Positions 47,077 through 56,501 of a DNA stretch of 64,000 bases are shown here, piece by piece (the first letter of the stretch is position 1; the number at the start of each line of letters is the position of its first letter). The notes under the pieces were generated by a model. It was not told where the DNA came from. It saw nothing but the letters and a program-made list of their open reading frames with translations, and did not search any database. The position numbers and the translations under genes are program-made. The DNA lies in assembly GCA_001931535.1 (NCBI GenBank), contig CP016211.1, positions 10,648,377-10,712,376 on the forward strand, read 5' to 3'. This DNA is from Minicystis rosea. GTDB taxonomy: Bacteria; Myxococcota_A; Polyangia; Polyangiales; Polyangiaceae.

Positions 47077-47730
47077 TCAGGTGTCGTCGCCGCAGAGGCC
47101 CGCGAAGGTGCCGCGCGGCTTACCTTCGAGGAACTCGACCGGACACGCGCCGGCTTTGCCCACCATCTCGCCGACCTCGACCGCGAGCGGCTTCGACCAG
47201 TCGCGCGCGCCGTCGAAGCGGGCCCGGATGACGCCGCTCGGATCGATGATCCACGTCTCGGGGAAGAGTCGCGTGCCGTACTTCTCGAGCACGATCTTCG
47301 AGTCCGGATCGAAGAGCACGGGGAACGGGGGATCGCCCTGCAGGATCACCCGGAGCGTGTCGCGCACGGCGTCCGGGCCTTCGTCGGTGGAGACGGTGAC
47401 GACGACGAAGTCGCTGCGGCCCTGGGCGATGCGCGCGAGCTCCGCGATGGACGGCATCTCTTCGAGGCAGGGGTTGCAGGTCTTCGTCCAGAAGTTGAGG
47501 AAGACGACCTTGCCGCGGTACTGCGAGAGCTTCACCGGCTTGCCGTTCATGTCCGGCAGCTCGAAGTCCGGCGCGACGCGGTCCGCGCCGGCGTAGGCGG
47601 GCGCGAGCTTGCAGAGGGCAGTGCAGCTCGTTCGCTTCATGTCGCGCTGCGCGGCGCCGACGAACGAGTAGACGGCGAGCGCGGCGATGGCGATGAAGAC
47701 GAGCTGCGCGAGCGTCGCCTGGTTCTTCAC
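47077..47730 (-). CDS. TlpA-family thioredoxin-like protein
   Basis: A 217-residue membrane-anchored thioredoxin: N-terminal helix (8-26), then APDFELPDMNGKPVKLSQYRGK and the active-site TCNPC (C85, C88) in FLNFWTKTCNPCLEEMP. Later PETWIIDPSG contains the cis-Pro. This is the AhpC/TSA-Redoxin fold as in ResA/TlpA, which reduces periplasmic disulfides, for example in cytochrome c or copper-site maturation. The C-terminal tail adds Cys residues (ACP, LCGDD) that are unusual. It lies 49 nt upstream of the GbsR-type gene on the same strand. Confidence 0.88.
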   Translation of the reverse strand: MKNQATLAQLVFIAIAALAVYSFVGAAQRDMKRTSCTALCKLAPAYAGADRVAPDFELPDMNGKPVKLSQYRGKVVFLNFWTKTCNPCLEEMPSIAELARIAQGRSDFVVVTVSTDEGPDAVRDTLRVILQGDPPFPVLFDPDSKIVLEKYGTRLFPETWIIDPSGVIRARFDGARDWSKPLAVEVGEMVGKAGACPVEFLEGKPRGTFAGLCGDDT

Positions 47731-47806
47731 GGGCCCACCGTATAGCGCAGCACGGGTAGCGCTGCCCGCACGAAGTTCGGCCCGCGTGGCGAAGCGGACG
47801 TCGCCG

Positions 47807-49339
47807 TCACTCCGTCGCGCCCGAGAAGACTTGGAGGCCGCGGCGCATCTTCTTCGGCGCGGCCGTGGGCTGCACGGCCAGGAGCGCCTTCTGCCACGCC
47901 GCGAAGGTGCCGCCGCCGTGCACCGCGTCCATCACCGCCCGGCCCTCGGCGAGACCGCCCTGCGCGAGCACGGCCTCGACCCAGGCCCACTTCGCGCTCG
48001 TGGATCGCACCTCGACCCGGCCCTTCACGCCGCGCCGCAGACGTTCGAGCCGCTTTTGCACGACGTCGATCCCCGCGAACGAGGCCTGGGCCAAGGGCGT
48101 GTTGCGCTTCGGGCAGAACGGCGCGATGCCGAGCGCCACGGGGATGCGCCGGGACAGCTCGGTGGTGAAGGCGACGCACTCGTCGATGTCTTCGTCCGTC
48201 TCGGTGGGGACGCCGATCATCAAGTAGAGCTTGAGGCGCGCCATCCCGTGCGTGCGCGCCAGCTCGGCGGCGCGCTCCAGGTGGCGGATGCGGGCCTTGC
48301 GATCGAGCAGGTCGCGCACGCGATCGCTCGCGCCATCCATCGCCGTGGTCAGCGTGCGGTAGCCGCCGAGCCGGAGGGCGCCGACGAAATCGTCGCTGAG
48401 CCGATCGGGCCGGAGGCTCGACAGGCCGACCTCGCAGCCGCGCTCCGCCAGCGTGCGCACGATCTCGGCGACCTTCGGATGATCGCTGACCGCCGCGCCC
48501 ACGAGGCCGACGCGCCGCGCGTCCTCGGGGACGAGGCCGAGGATCTTCTCCTTCGGCACGATGCGCATGCCGCCGTTGGTGGACCGACGCATCACGCAGT
48601 AGGTGCAGCCGCGCGAGCAGCCGCGCTCGGCCTCGATGAGGAACATGTTGCTGAGCTCGGCCTCGGGCGTGCGGATCGGCGACCAGGCGGGCAGGAGGTC
48701 GTCGTCGCACTGGGCGATGCTCGGCAGCACGGAGAAGCGCGTTTCGGGGCCGAGATCCCGGCCCTCGCAATGACGCGAAGGCACGAAGACGTGCGGCGTG
48801 GCGGCGAGCGTGTCGAGCGCGGCGTCGCGCGAGGGCGCGTCGCGCAGGACGCGGAGCACCTCGACGGTGAGCGTGTCGGCCTCGCCCATGATGATGGCGT
48901 CCGCGAAGGCGCCGAGCGGGAGCGGGTTGGAGAACGTGAGCGGTCCGCCCGCGAGGATGAAGGGATGCCGATCGTTTCGCTGCTCGCGGAGAGGCGGGAT
49001 GCCGGCGGCCTCGAGCAGCTTGACCACGCCGGCGAGCTCGAGCTCGTACGCCACCGAGAGCGCCACGACGGGGAACTCGCCGAGCGTGCGCAGGCCCTCG
49101 TACGTGAGCGGCGGCCTTCGCTCGTCGGCTTCGTCGTCGCCGAGGAAGGCGCGCTCGCAGCACATCCCTTCTTCGGCCTGGATGGTCTTGTAGATCTGGA
49201 GGAAGCCGAGCGAGCTCATGCCCGCGCGGTACGGCGATGGGTAAGCCATCGCGACGCAGAAGGGGGCACGCTTGTCGATCCGGCCGACCTCGGCGGCGAG
49301 ACGGCGGCGGATCACGGTGCTCTGGACGTCACGGGCCAT
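47807..49339 (-). CDS. B12-binding-type radical SAM protein
   Basis: A 510-residue protein with an N-terminal segment of B12-binding type (LTYEGLRTLGEFPVVALSVAYE, about 78-99) and a radical SAM core with CSRGCTYC (C241, C245, C248). It resembles the TIGR03960/DUF2344-type radical SAM proteins with unknown substrate, usually in genomes with YgiQ- or MiaB-like sets. The start at 49339 (MARDV) is preferred; 49381 is also possible. It lies 48 nt downstream of ComEC on the same strand. Confidence 0.88.
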   Translation of the reverse strand: MARDVQSTVIRRRLAAEVGRIDKRAPFCVAMAYPSPYRAGMSSLGFLQIYKTIQAEEGMCCERAFLGDDEADERRPPLTYEGLRTLGEFPVVALSVAYELELAGVVKLLEAAGIPPLREQRNDRHPFILAGGPLTFSNPLPLGAFADAIIMGEADTLTVEVLRVLRDAPSRDAALDTLAATPHVFVPSRHCEGRDLGPETRFSVLPSIAQCDDDLLPAWSPIRTPEAELSNMFLIEAERGCSRGCTYCVMRRSTNGGMRIVPKEKILGLVPEDARRVGLVGAAVSDHPKVAEIVRTLAERGCEVGLSSLRPDRLSDDFVGALRLGGYRTLTTAMDGASDRVRDLLDRKARIRHLERAAELARTHGMARLKLYLMIGVPTETDEDIDECVAFTTELSRRIPVALGIAPFCPKRNTPLAQASFAGIDVVQKRLERLRRGVKGRVEVRSTSAKWAWVEAVLAQGGLAEGRAVMDAVHGGGTFAAWQKALLAVQPTAAPKKMRRGLQVFSGATE

Positions 49340-49387
49340 CGGTGAGCCCGAGAGGGTTGCCCGGCGGCGCGGCCCGCGCAAGGCCGA

Positions 49388-51766
49388 TCACGGCCTACTC
49401 ACCCGCACCTCCTCTCCATCCGTCTCCCATACGATCGCGCCGCCTCGATCCGTGCGCAGTGCCTCGATCCTCCGCTCTTCCAGGGCCGCCAGCGTCCGCG
49501 GGTGGGGGTGCCCGAAGCGGTTGCGCACCCCCGCGGAGATCGCGGCCGCCGACGGTCGCACGGCCGCGAGGAATGGCGGCGAGCTCGACGTGCGGCTCCC
49601 GTGGTGGCCGACCTTGAGCAGATCGGCCTTCAAGCTTGCGCCGAAGCGCGCCACCAGGGTGCGCTCCTCTTCGTGCTCGGCGTCGCCGACCAAGAGCGCG
49701 GCGCGCTTGCCGTACGATAGTTTGAGCACCAACGAATTGTCGTTCGCGCCGGCATCGGGCGCATAGCCGGGGCACGGGGACAGCACCTCGATGGTGGCGC
49801 CGCCGGCGGTGCGCGGCTTGCCGCAGAGATCGGCGGGCCTCTGGATCATCACGCCCTTGGCGCGCGCCGACGACAGGAGCGCCGCGTAGCCGGGGCCGGC
49901 GCCTTGATCCTCGCCTTGGCCGCTGTCCCACAGCTCGCCGACGGAGATCTTCGGCATGGTCGAGGCGAGGCCGCCGAAATGATCCGGGTGCGGATGGGAG
50001 AGCACCATCGCTTGGAGCCGCGTGCGCCTTCGCGCGCGGAGGACGGGTTGGATCACGCGGGCTCCGAGATCGACGGGGCTGCCGACCATGCCGCCGCCGT
50101 CGATGAGCATCGCGGAGCCGTCGGGGAGATCGACGAGCAGGGCGTCGCCTTGGCCGACGTCGAGGACGCTGATGCGCAGGAGGTCGTGCGGTGATCCGGC
50201 CCGCTGGGCTGCGATCTCGAAGGCGCCCCAGAGCGCGGCGCCGGCGAGCAGCGCGGTGATCCGTCGCCTTCGATCGGCGGCCGCCCACATCGCGACGGCC
50301 ACCGCGGCGATGACGGCGAGCTGCCACGGCGTGGGCGGTGGGATCGCGATCGTCGCATCGAGCGCCGCGCTCCAGCGGGCCACCGCGCGCACGCCGAGGA
50401 GCGCGCCGGATCCCAAGAGCGCCGCGCCTCGCTCCAGCGCCGGCGACCAGAAGAGCACCGCATGCCCCAAGCAAATGGGGAGCGCGCAGATCTCGCCGAT
50501 CGGCGCGGCCACGAGGTTCGCGAGGATGCCGAGGAGCGGCAGCGTCGGCGAGAGGATGGTGAGCACGGGCGCGCATCCGATCATGGCGGCGAGCGTGGTG
50601 GCGATGGGCCCGAGCAGCGCGGGCAGCGGGCCGGGGCCGCGGGCGATCGCATCTTTGATGGGAGGCTGGAGCACCACGAGGCCGGCCGTCGCGCCGGCCG
50701 AGAGCGCGAAGGAGACATCGCAGAGGAGCAGCGGATCCCACGTGGCCAGCACCGCGATCGAGCACGCGAAGGCGCGCACGCCCGACCCGTGACGGCCGAT
50801 GGCGCGCGCGATCATCGCGGCCCCGAGCATCGCGGCGGCGCGCACGGCGGAGCCGCTTCCACCGGCGAAGTCCGCATAGAGACAGGCCGCCGGCACGGCG
50901 CAGGCAGCCGCGAGCCGCGTCGCATCGACGCGCGCGGCGATGCGCTCGACGCGAACGAAGAGCGCGCGCAGCGCGGCGGTGAAGCCGAGCACCGCGATCA
51001 CCAGGTGCGTGCCCGAGACCGCGAGCAGGTGCGAGAGGCCGCTGACGCGGAAGGCTTCGTCGTCGGTGGGATCGAGATCGCTCTCGCCGAGCACGAGGGC
51101 GCGGCCGAGCGGAGAAGCTTCGGGATGGAACGTGGCTTCGATGCGGGCGCGGACACGGCGGCGGGCGCGATCGACGAGCGCGCCGAGGCCGTGCGCGCGA
51201 TCGAGGACGCGGATCTCGACGGCGCCGCCGCTGGCCGCGACACCGGAGCGGGCGATGCCCGGGCGCGGGTCGGGGAGATCGGGGTTCGCGAAGAGGTGGA
51301 CGGGCGCGAGATCGGCGAGGACGGCAAGGCGATCGCCGCGGCCCACGTCTTCGGGGGCGCCGTAGAGGCGCGCGCGGAACGGCGCGCCGATGGGCCGATC
51401 GCCGCACAGGCCGGTCGTGATCTCGACGTCGATCCGCGCCTGACCTTCGGCCAAAGAACGTCCCGCTGCCGCGCGGCCGACGACGATCGGCGAGCTCACG
51501 ACCGTCGCCTCTCCTTCGCAACGCAGGGGCGGCATCAGCATCGCGACGGCGCGCTCGTGCACGACGGTGGCGTGGGCGAGCGCGGCGCGGGCGCGCAGGC
51601 CGCCCACGATCAGCGCCGCCGTCGCCACCACCCACGCGCCCCGCGCGACGCGGCCGCGCAGCACGAGCGTGATCGCGGCCGCCGCCGCGAGCGTCGGCGT
51701 CGGGGCGAGAGCGAGCGGGGCGCCTGCGAGCAGGGCGAGAGCGAGCAGGACGATGGGATCGGCCAT
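49388..51766 (-). CDS. comEC: DNA uptake channel protein ComEC/Rec2
   Basis: A 792-residue membrane protein: N-terminal helices, a DUF4131/OB-like soluble region (about 80-210), the competence core with LSHLLAVSGTHLVI (about 245) and GGSGSAVRAAAM, about eight helices, and a C-terminal metallo-beta-lactamase domain with HPHPDHFGG (591-599) and GHHGSRTS. ComEC makes the inner-membrane pore for single-stranded DNA during natural transformation. First gene of the minus-strand group, divergent from the protease operon. Confidence 0.93.
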   Translation of the reverse strand: MADPIVLLALALLAGAPLALAPTPTLAAAAAITLVLRGRVARGAWVVATAALIVGGLRARAALAHATVVHERAVAMLMPPLRCEGEATVVSSPIVVGRAAAGRSLAEGQARIDVEITTGLCGDRPIGAPFRARLYGAPEDVGRGDRLAVLADLAPVHLFANPDLPDPRPGIARSGVAASGGAVEIRVLDRAHGLGALVDRARRRVRARIEATFHPEASPLGRALVLGESDLDPTDDEAFRVSGLSHLLAVSGTHLVIAVLGFTAALRALFVRVERIAARVDATRLAAACAVPAACLYADFAGGSGSAVRAAAMLGAAMIARAIGRHGSGVRAFACSIAVLATWDPLLLCDVSFALSAGATAGLVVLQPPIKDAIARGPGPLPALLGPIATTLAAMIGCAPVLTILSPTLPLLGILANLVAAPIGEICALPICLGHAVLFWSPALERGAALLGSGALLGVRAVARWSAALDATIAIPPPTPWQLAVIAAVAVAMWAAADRRRRITALLAGAALWGAFEIAAQRAGSPHDLLRISVLDVGQGDALLVDLPDGSAMLIDGGGMVGSPVDLGARVIQPVLRARRRTRLQAMVLSHPHPDHFGGLASTMPKISVGELWDSGQGEDQGAGPGYAALLSSARAKGVMIQRPADLCGKPRTAGGATIEVLSPCPGYAPDAGANDNSLVLKLSYGKRAALLVGDAEHEEERTLVARFGASLKADLLKVGHHGSRTSSSPPFLAAVRPSAAAISAGVRNRFGHPHPRTLAALEERRIEALRTDRGGAIVWETDGEEVRVSRP

Positions 51767-51978
51767 GACGCCGCGCGCTCAGCAAGCCCGAGGCCGCGTG
51801 AAAACCGCGGCAATTCTCGAGCATCCAGCGACGCGCAAGGGTGGCGGCGCCATGGCGGGATGGCGGAGACGGCAAAGTGGAAGGTGCCCGGGGTGAAGCT
51901 TTCTGTGCCCGCGGAAACGCGGCCGTCGCCCGCGAACGATCGTGCAAGCGCGTGCGCTACAGCCTAGAATCGCCGTTC

Positions 51979-52008
51979 GTGCCCGGGGGGGTCGCCTCCC
52001 CCGGGCAC
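51979..52008. promoter_or_regulatory. GC hairpin in the leader of the protease operon
   Basis: A perfect 11-bp stem (GTGCCCGGGGG / CCCCCGGGCAC) with an 8-nt loop ends 28 nt before the protease start and just ahead of its ribosome site. It could be an attenuator, an mRNA stabiliser or a terminator of an upstream transcript. The role is inferred from position. Confidence 0.5.
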
Positions 52009-52036
52009 GACTGATTTCTTGCGCTGGAGGCTCTCG

Positions 52037-53272
52037 ATGTCGTTTCGCTCGCTCGCGCTCGGTCTTTCCCTGTTCGCGGGGCTCGCGGTGTTTCCCGGCT
52101 GCGGAGCCACGCCTGATGACGAGAGCGAGGGAGTGACGCTGGGGGTCTCGCAGGAAGCCATCAAGGGCGGCTATGCCGACCCCGACGATACGGCGGTCGT
52201 CGACATCGTCTGGCTCGAAGGGCAGTACTTCTCCGAGTGCTCGGGCTCGCTCATCGCGCCGAACCTCGTGCTCACCGCGCGCCACTGCGTCGCCGAGATC
52301 CCCAACGAAGCGCAGGGCATCGACTGCTCCGTCGCCAAGTTCCAGGCGCACGCGAACGCGAGCGCCTTCTACGTCTCGACCAAGCAGTTCCTCACGTCGA
52401 ACCCGGACGACTTCCACGGCGTGCAAGAGGTCATCACGCCCGATCCCACCGGCGTCTGCGGCAACGACGTGGCCCTGCTGGTCCTCTCCGAGAGCATTCA
52501 GTCGAGCGAGGCGGTGCCGCTCATCCCCAAGGTGGACGTCAACATCGCCATCGGCGAGATCTACAGCGCCATCGGCTTCGGCGGCACGGTGGACGACGGC
52601 ACCGGCAGCGGGCAGCGCCGCCGCCTCGACAACCTCGAGGTGGCCTGCGTCGGCAACAAGTGCCCGCCCGCATACGTCGACATCGACACCGAGTGGATCG
52701 GCGATCACGGCATCTGCCAAGGCGACTCGGGCGGCCCGTCGATCGATCTGCAGAACCGCGTCACCGGCATCACCTCGCGCGGCGGCGCCGGCTGCACGAG
52801 CCCCGTGTACGGCTCCGTCTTCGGCTGGGCCGATTGGATCAAGACCAACGCCCTCCACGCGGCGGAGGTCGGCGGTTACGCGCCGCCGGCGTGGGCCAAC
52901 GGCTTCTCCACCGATCCGCAGTACAGCTTCCCCGTCGGGGATGCCTGCGGTGATCCGCCGTCGTGCACCTCCGGCTTGTGCCTCGGTGATTCGGCGGGCT
53001 CGTACTGCACGCGCGCCTGCGCCGACAACGCGCCCTGCCCCGACGGCTACTCCTGCAACGACGTCACCGGCGTGAAGGTCTGCCAGCGGCCGCCGCCGGG
53101 CGGCGGCTCGACCGACACGCCCAAGGACGACATCGACACGACGTCCGGCTGCACGGTCAGCGCGGGCGCCGATCCCACCAAGCCCGTGCCGTGGCGCACC
53201 GGCGTGGCCGTCGCGGCCCTCGGTCTCGCGCTGTTGCGCCGCCGTCGCGGCCGGACCACCGTCGGCGGGTGA
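52037..53272 (+). CDS. Trypsin-like serine protease with lipobox and MYXO-CTERM
   Basis: A 411-residue S1 protease. The signal peptide has a lipobox (VFPGC, Cys22); the mature enzyme would begin at the IKGG-type activation site (residue 42). Triad: H83 in TARHC, D144 in GNDVALL and S231 in CQGDSGGP. After the protease domain come a Cys-rich segment (about 300-350), a Gly/Ser/Thr linker and a MYXO-CTERM end (SGC, TM helix, RRRRGR). So it carries both an N-terminal lipid signal and a C-terminal anchor. ATG 52037 follows GGAGG. Its stop overlaps the next start (GTGA). Confidence 0.87.
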   Translation: MSFRSLALGLSLFAGLAVFPGCGATPDDESEGVTLGVSQEAIKGGYADPDDTAVVDIVWLEGQYFSECSGSLIAPNLVLTARHCVAEIPNEAQGIDCSVAKFQAHANASAFYVSTKQFLTSNPDDFHGVQEVITPDPTGVCGNDVALLVLSESIQSSEAVPLIPKVDVNIAIGEIYSAIGFGGTVDDGTGSGQRRRLDNLEVACVGNKCPPAYVDIDTEWIGDHGICQGDSGGPSIDLQNRVTGITSRGGAGCTSPVYGSVFGWADWIKTNALHAAEVGGYAPPAWANGFSTDPQYSFPVGDACGDPPSCTSGLCLGDSAGSYCTRACADNAPCPDGYSCNDVTGVKVCQRPPPGGGSTDTPKDDIDTTSGCTVSAGADPTKPVPWRTGVAVAALGLALLRRRRGRTTVGG

Positions 53273-54234
53273 TCGGCAGCCCTCCTCGCGCAGCCGCGGA
53301 CGTGACCACGCCCGCGGCCGCGAACGCCTCGAAATCCAGGCATTTCGTTCGCATCCCCCGGCGCGCGGCGCTTGCTTCGTTGCTCGCGCTGCTCACGTTG
53401 GGCGCGGCCGCCTGCTCGCGTGGTGAGCGCGTCGCGGGCGCGCCTCGCCTCGTCTCCCTGTCGCCGAGCACCACGGAGGCCGTCTACGCCATCGGCGCGG
53501 GCGCGCTGCTCGCGGGCCGATCGAGCTACTGCGACTACCCGCCCGAAGCGATGAAGCTCCCGATCGTCGGCGGCTACTCGGACCCGAGCGTGGAGAAGAT
53601 CGTCGCGCTCCGGCCCACCTTGGTCGTCGGCGCGCGCGGCCCGGCCGGCCCGGCGCTCGAGCGGGCGCTGGAGAAGCACGGGATCGCCACCTTCTTCCCC
53701 GAGACGGAGTCGATCGCGCAGATCGAGACCATGCTCGTCGATCTCGGCCGCCGCGTCGGCCACGACGCGGGCGCGGCCGCGGCGGTGGCCGCCATCGAGG
53801 CGCAGCGGAAGCAGGTGGCGGCGGCGATCGCGGGGCGCCCGCGGGTCAAAGCGATCTTCCTCTTCGACGTCGGGCCCATCGTCGCGGCGGGCCCGGGCAG
53901 CTTCCCCGATGCGCTCATTCGCGAGGCCGGCGGGGAGAACCTCATCACCGTCGGCGGTCCGTACCCGACGCTCGATCTCGAGAAGATCCTCGCCCTCGAT
54001 CCCGACGTCCTCCTCGACGGCGCCTCCGACATGGCGGAGAGCGGCTCGCGCGTGGCCGCGCTCCGCGACGCGCCCGGCTGGAAGACCCTGCGCGCGCTGC
54101 GTGAGAACCGGGCCCGCTCGATCATGGCCTCCACCTCGCTGCGCCCCGGCCCGCGCATCGGCGATGGGCTCGTCGCCGTCGCGCGCGCGCTCCACGGCGA
54201 CGCCCTCGCGCTCGCGCCGGTGAAGGCTCCATGA
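53269..54234 (+). CDS. BtuF-like cobalamin/siderophore-binding protein
   Basis: A 321-residue periplasmic binding protein of the helical-backbone metal-receptor type (PF01497-like). After a leader with lipobox GAAAC comes VSLSPSTTEAVYAIG, then VVGARGPAGPALE and the long linking helix (about 175-200) that joins two lobes. Homologues bind vitamin B12 or iron siderophores and pass them to an ABC permease. No BtuC/BtuD genes are nearby. Start is a GTG overlapping the protease stop (53269-53272); a GTG at 53305 is another possibility. Its own stop overlaps tlyA. Confidence 0.82.
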   Translation: MIGSPPRAAADVTTPAAANASKSRHFVRIPRRAALASLLALLTLGAAACSRGERVAGAPRLVSLSPSTTEAVYAIGAGALLAGRSSYCDYPPEAMKLPIVGGYSDPSVEKIVALRPTLVVGARGPAGPALERALEKHGIATFFPETESIAQIETMLVDLGRRVGHDAGAAAAVAAIEAQRKQVAAAIAGRPRVKAIFLFDVGPIVAAGPGSFPDALIREAGGENLITVGGPYPTLDLEKILALDPDVLLDGASDMAESGSRVAALRDAPGWKTLRALRENRARSIMASTSLRPGPRIGDGLVAVARALHGDALALAPVKAP

Positions 54235-54983
54235 GCAAGCTGCAACGCCTCCGCGCCGACGCGCTCCTCGTGGCCCGCGGCCTCGCGACCTCGCGCAACC
54301 AAGCGCAGGCCATGATCATGGCGGGCCACGTGAGCGCCGGCGAGCGCCGCATCGAGAAGCCCGGCGCGCTCCTGCCCGAGGACGCGGAGCTCGTCGTGGC
54401 CACGCGCCCCCGCTTCGTCTCGCGCGGCGGCGACAAGCTCGACTCCGCGCTCACCGCGCTCTCCGTCCGCGTGGAGGGCCGCGTCTGTCTCGACGTGGGC
54501 GCCTCCACCGGCGGCTTCACCGATTGCCTCCTCCAGCGCGGCGCGGCCCGCGTCTACGCGGTCGACGTCGGCTATGGCCAGCTCGCCGACAAGCTCCGCA
54601 AGGACGCGCGCGTCGACGTGCGCGAGCGCGTCAACGCCCGCGAGATGCAACCCGAGGACTTCGCGCCCCCGCCCGATCTCGTGGTCGTCGACGCCTCCTT
54701 CATCGGCATCGGCAAGCTCATGTCCGCCATCGCCCGCGTGCTGCCCGCGGGCGGCGAGCTGTGCGCGCTGATCAAGCCGCAGTTCGAGGCCGGGCGCGAG
54801 GCCGTGTCGCGCGGTCGCGGCGTCATCCGCGACGAAGACGTGCGCCTCGCCGCCATCGCCGAGGCGCGCGCCGCCGTGGAGTCGGCCGGGTTCGTGATCC
54901 TCGGCGAGGCCGACAGCGCCGTGCACGGGCCCAAGGGCAACGTCGAGCGCTTCGTGCACGCCCGCCGCGTGGGGGCCGCGTGA
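54231..54983 (+). CDS. tlyA: TlyA-family rRNA 2'-O-methyltransferase
   Basis: A 250-residue protein with an S4 RNA-binding domain (RADALLVARGLATSRNQAQAMI, 8-29 onward) and an FtsJ-like methyltransferase domain (LDVGASTGGFTDCLLQRGA, about 88-106; LVVVDASFIG; ALIKPQFE). TlyA enzymes methylate 16S and/or 23S rRNA, which in mycobacteria affects capreomycin sensitivity. Start overlaps the BtuF-like stop (ATGA) and its stop overlaps the MFS start (GTGA), giving a tight operon. Confidence 0.93.
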   Translation: MSKLQRLRADALLVARGLATSRNQAQAMIMAGHVSAGERRIEKPGALLPEDAELVVATRPRFVSRGGDKLDSALTALSVRVEGRVCLDVGASTGGFTDCLLQRGAARVYAVDVGYGQLADKLRKDARVDVRERVNAREMQPEDFAPPPDLVVVDASFIGIGKLMSAIARVLPAGGELCALIKPQFEAGREAVSRGRGVIRDEDVRLAAIAEARAAVESAGFVILGEADSAVHGPKGNVERFVHARRVGAA

Positions 54984-56197
54984 ACCGCAAGGCCTCGCTC
55001 GGGACCATCTTCCTCACGGTCTTCCTCGATCTGCTCGGCTTCGGCCTCGTCGTCCCGTACCTGCCCGTCGTGGCGCGCACGCACGGCGCGTCCGCGCTCG
55101 TGGCCACGCTGCTCGGCGCCTCGTACTCGCTGATGCAGCTCTTCTTCGTCCCGTATTGGGGGCAGCTCAGCGATCGCGTCGGCCGGCGCCCCGTGCTCGT
55201 CGTCAGCGTGGGCGCCTCCGTCGTCGGCTTCCTCATCCTCGCCAACGCCGACGCGCTCTGGTTGCTCTTCGCCGCCCGCATCTGGAACGGCATCGCCACC
55301 AGCAACATCTCCGTGGCCCAGGCCTACATCGCCGACGTCACCGAGCCCGAGGATCGCGCCAAGGGCATGGGCCTCATCGGCGCCGGCATCGGCATCGGCT
55401 TCGTGCTCGGCCCCGTCGTCGGCGGCCTGCTCGAAGCGCACACACCCTTCGCCCGCGCCGGCGTCCTCTCGGCCTACGCGGGCGCCGCGCTCTCGCTCCT
55501 CAACGCTGTCCTCGCCGTCACCTTCCTCCCCGAGTCGCTCCCGCCCGAGCGTCGCGGCAAGGCCCCGCGCCGCGCCTCACCGCTCGATCTGCGTCGCTAC
55601 CGCGAGGCCGTCCGCATCCCCGGCGCAGGCGTGGCCATCGGGCTCAACTTCGTGCTGGTGATCTCCTTCGCCGCCATGGAGCAGACCTTCAGCCTCTTCG
55701 CCAAGGACGCCTTCGGCATGACGGTGCGCGCCACCGGCTACGTGCTCGGGTTCGTCGGCCTGGTGTTGATCGCGGTGCAAGGCGGGCTCCTCCGCTTCCT
55801 CTCGCGTGCCTTCGCGGAGGCGACGCTGGTGCGCGCGGGCATCCTCATCCAAGCGACGGGCTTCTTCCTGCTCGCCCTGTCTCCCCAGCTCGGCGGCCTC
55901 GGCCCGCTCTACGGATCCATGGGCCTCATCGCCTTCGGCAGCGCGCTGACGAACCCGAGCCTCTCGGCCTTCGTCTCCCGCTGCGCCGACGCGCAGAGCC
56001 AGGGCACGTTGCTCGGTGTCCTCCAGTCCGCCGGCGCCCTCGCGCGGGTCTGCGGCCCGGCGACGGGCGGCCTCCTCTACCAGGCCGTCGGCTTCCAAGC
56101 GCCCTACGTAGCCGCTGGAATCGGCATGTTGATTGGAGGCAGCCTCGCCCTTCGCCTGCGTCATCCCGATCCGGTGCCCGTCGCGGCCGACGCGTAA
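54980..56197 (+). CDS. MFS transporter (TetA-like, 12 helices)
   Basis: A 405-residue permease of the major facilitator family. It has LDLLGFGLVVPYLPVV (TM1) and the motif A GQLSDRVGRRPVL (between TM2 and TM3). About twelve hydrophobic helices and an Arg-rich central loop (PPERRGKAPRR) follow. Close in style to TetA/DHA1 drug exporters, but the substrate is unknown. GTG 54980 overlaps the tlyA stop. A hairpin repeat starts 44 nt after its stop (56241). Confidence 0.9.
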   Translation: MNRKASLGTIFLTVFLDLLGFGLVVPYLPVVARTHGASALVATLLGASYSLMQLFFVPYWGQLSDRVGRRPVLVVSVGASVVGFLILANADALWLLFAARIWNGIATSNISVAQAYIADVTEPEDRAKGMGLIGAGIGIGFVLGPVVGGLLEAHTPFARAGVLSAYAGAALSLLNAVLAVTFLPESLPPERRGKAPRRASPLDLRRYREAVRIPGAGVAIGLNFVLVISFAAMEQTFSLFAKDAFGMTVRATGYVLGFVGLVLIAVQGGLLRFLSRAFAEATLVRAGILIQATGFFLLALSPQLGGLGPLYGSMGLIAFGSALTNPSLSAFVSRCADAQSQGTLLGVLQSAGALARVCGPATGGLLYQAVGFQAPYVAAGIGMLIGGSLALRLRHPDPVPVAADA

Positions 56198-56240
56198 CGC
56201 CGGTGCTTGGCAAATGGCTGGCGGATGCCTGACGAATGCT

Positions 56241-56311
56241 GGCAGCCGCGAGCGCCAGCGAGCGGACCCAACCGCGCGGCTGGGGTCCGCTCACTGGCGT
56301 TCGCGGCTGCC
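56241..56311. repeat. Long inverted repeat, second family member
   Basis: Arms of about 30 nt at 56241-56270 and 56281-56311 match the hairpin at 32777 with two mismatches and the same 10-nt loop length. It lies 44 nt after the MFS stop. Confidence 0.88.
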
Positions 56312-56501
56312 GGTGCATGGCTGAGTGGAAGTACCTGGTTTCGATGGCGGGTGAGCGCGATCGATCACCGTCACACGGTCGGGCTTGGTGTCTGAGCGGA
56401 AGTATCGGGTTTCGATGGGGGCTTCGTGACCGCCTTGGCACCGCGCACTTCGTGCGCGGGCGGCTAGTCCCACGCTCCGCGCGGTGGTAATTGCGCGGCT
56501 C
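56312..56501. repeat. Two 27-bp direct repeats in the leader of the LivJ-like gene
   Basis: Copies of CTGAGYGGAAGTA...GGTTTCGATGG at 56321-56347 and 56392-56418 lie 71 bp apart. The whole space from 56198 to 56501 otherwise shows only the hairpin at 56241. The promoter for the LivJ-like gene should be here. Confidence 0.65.
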
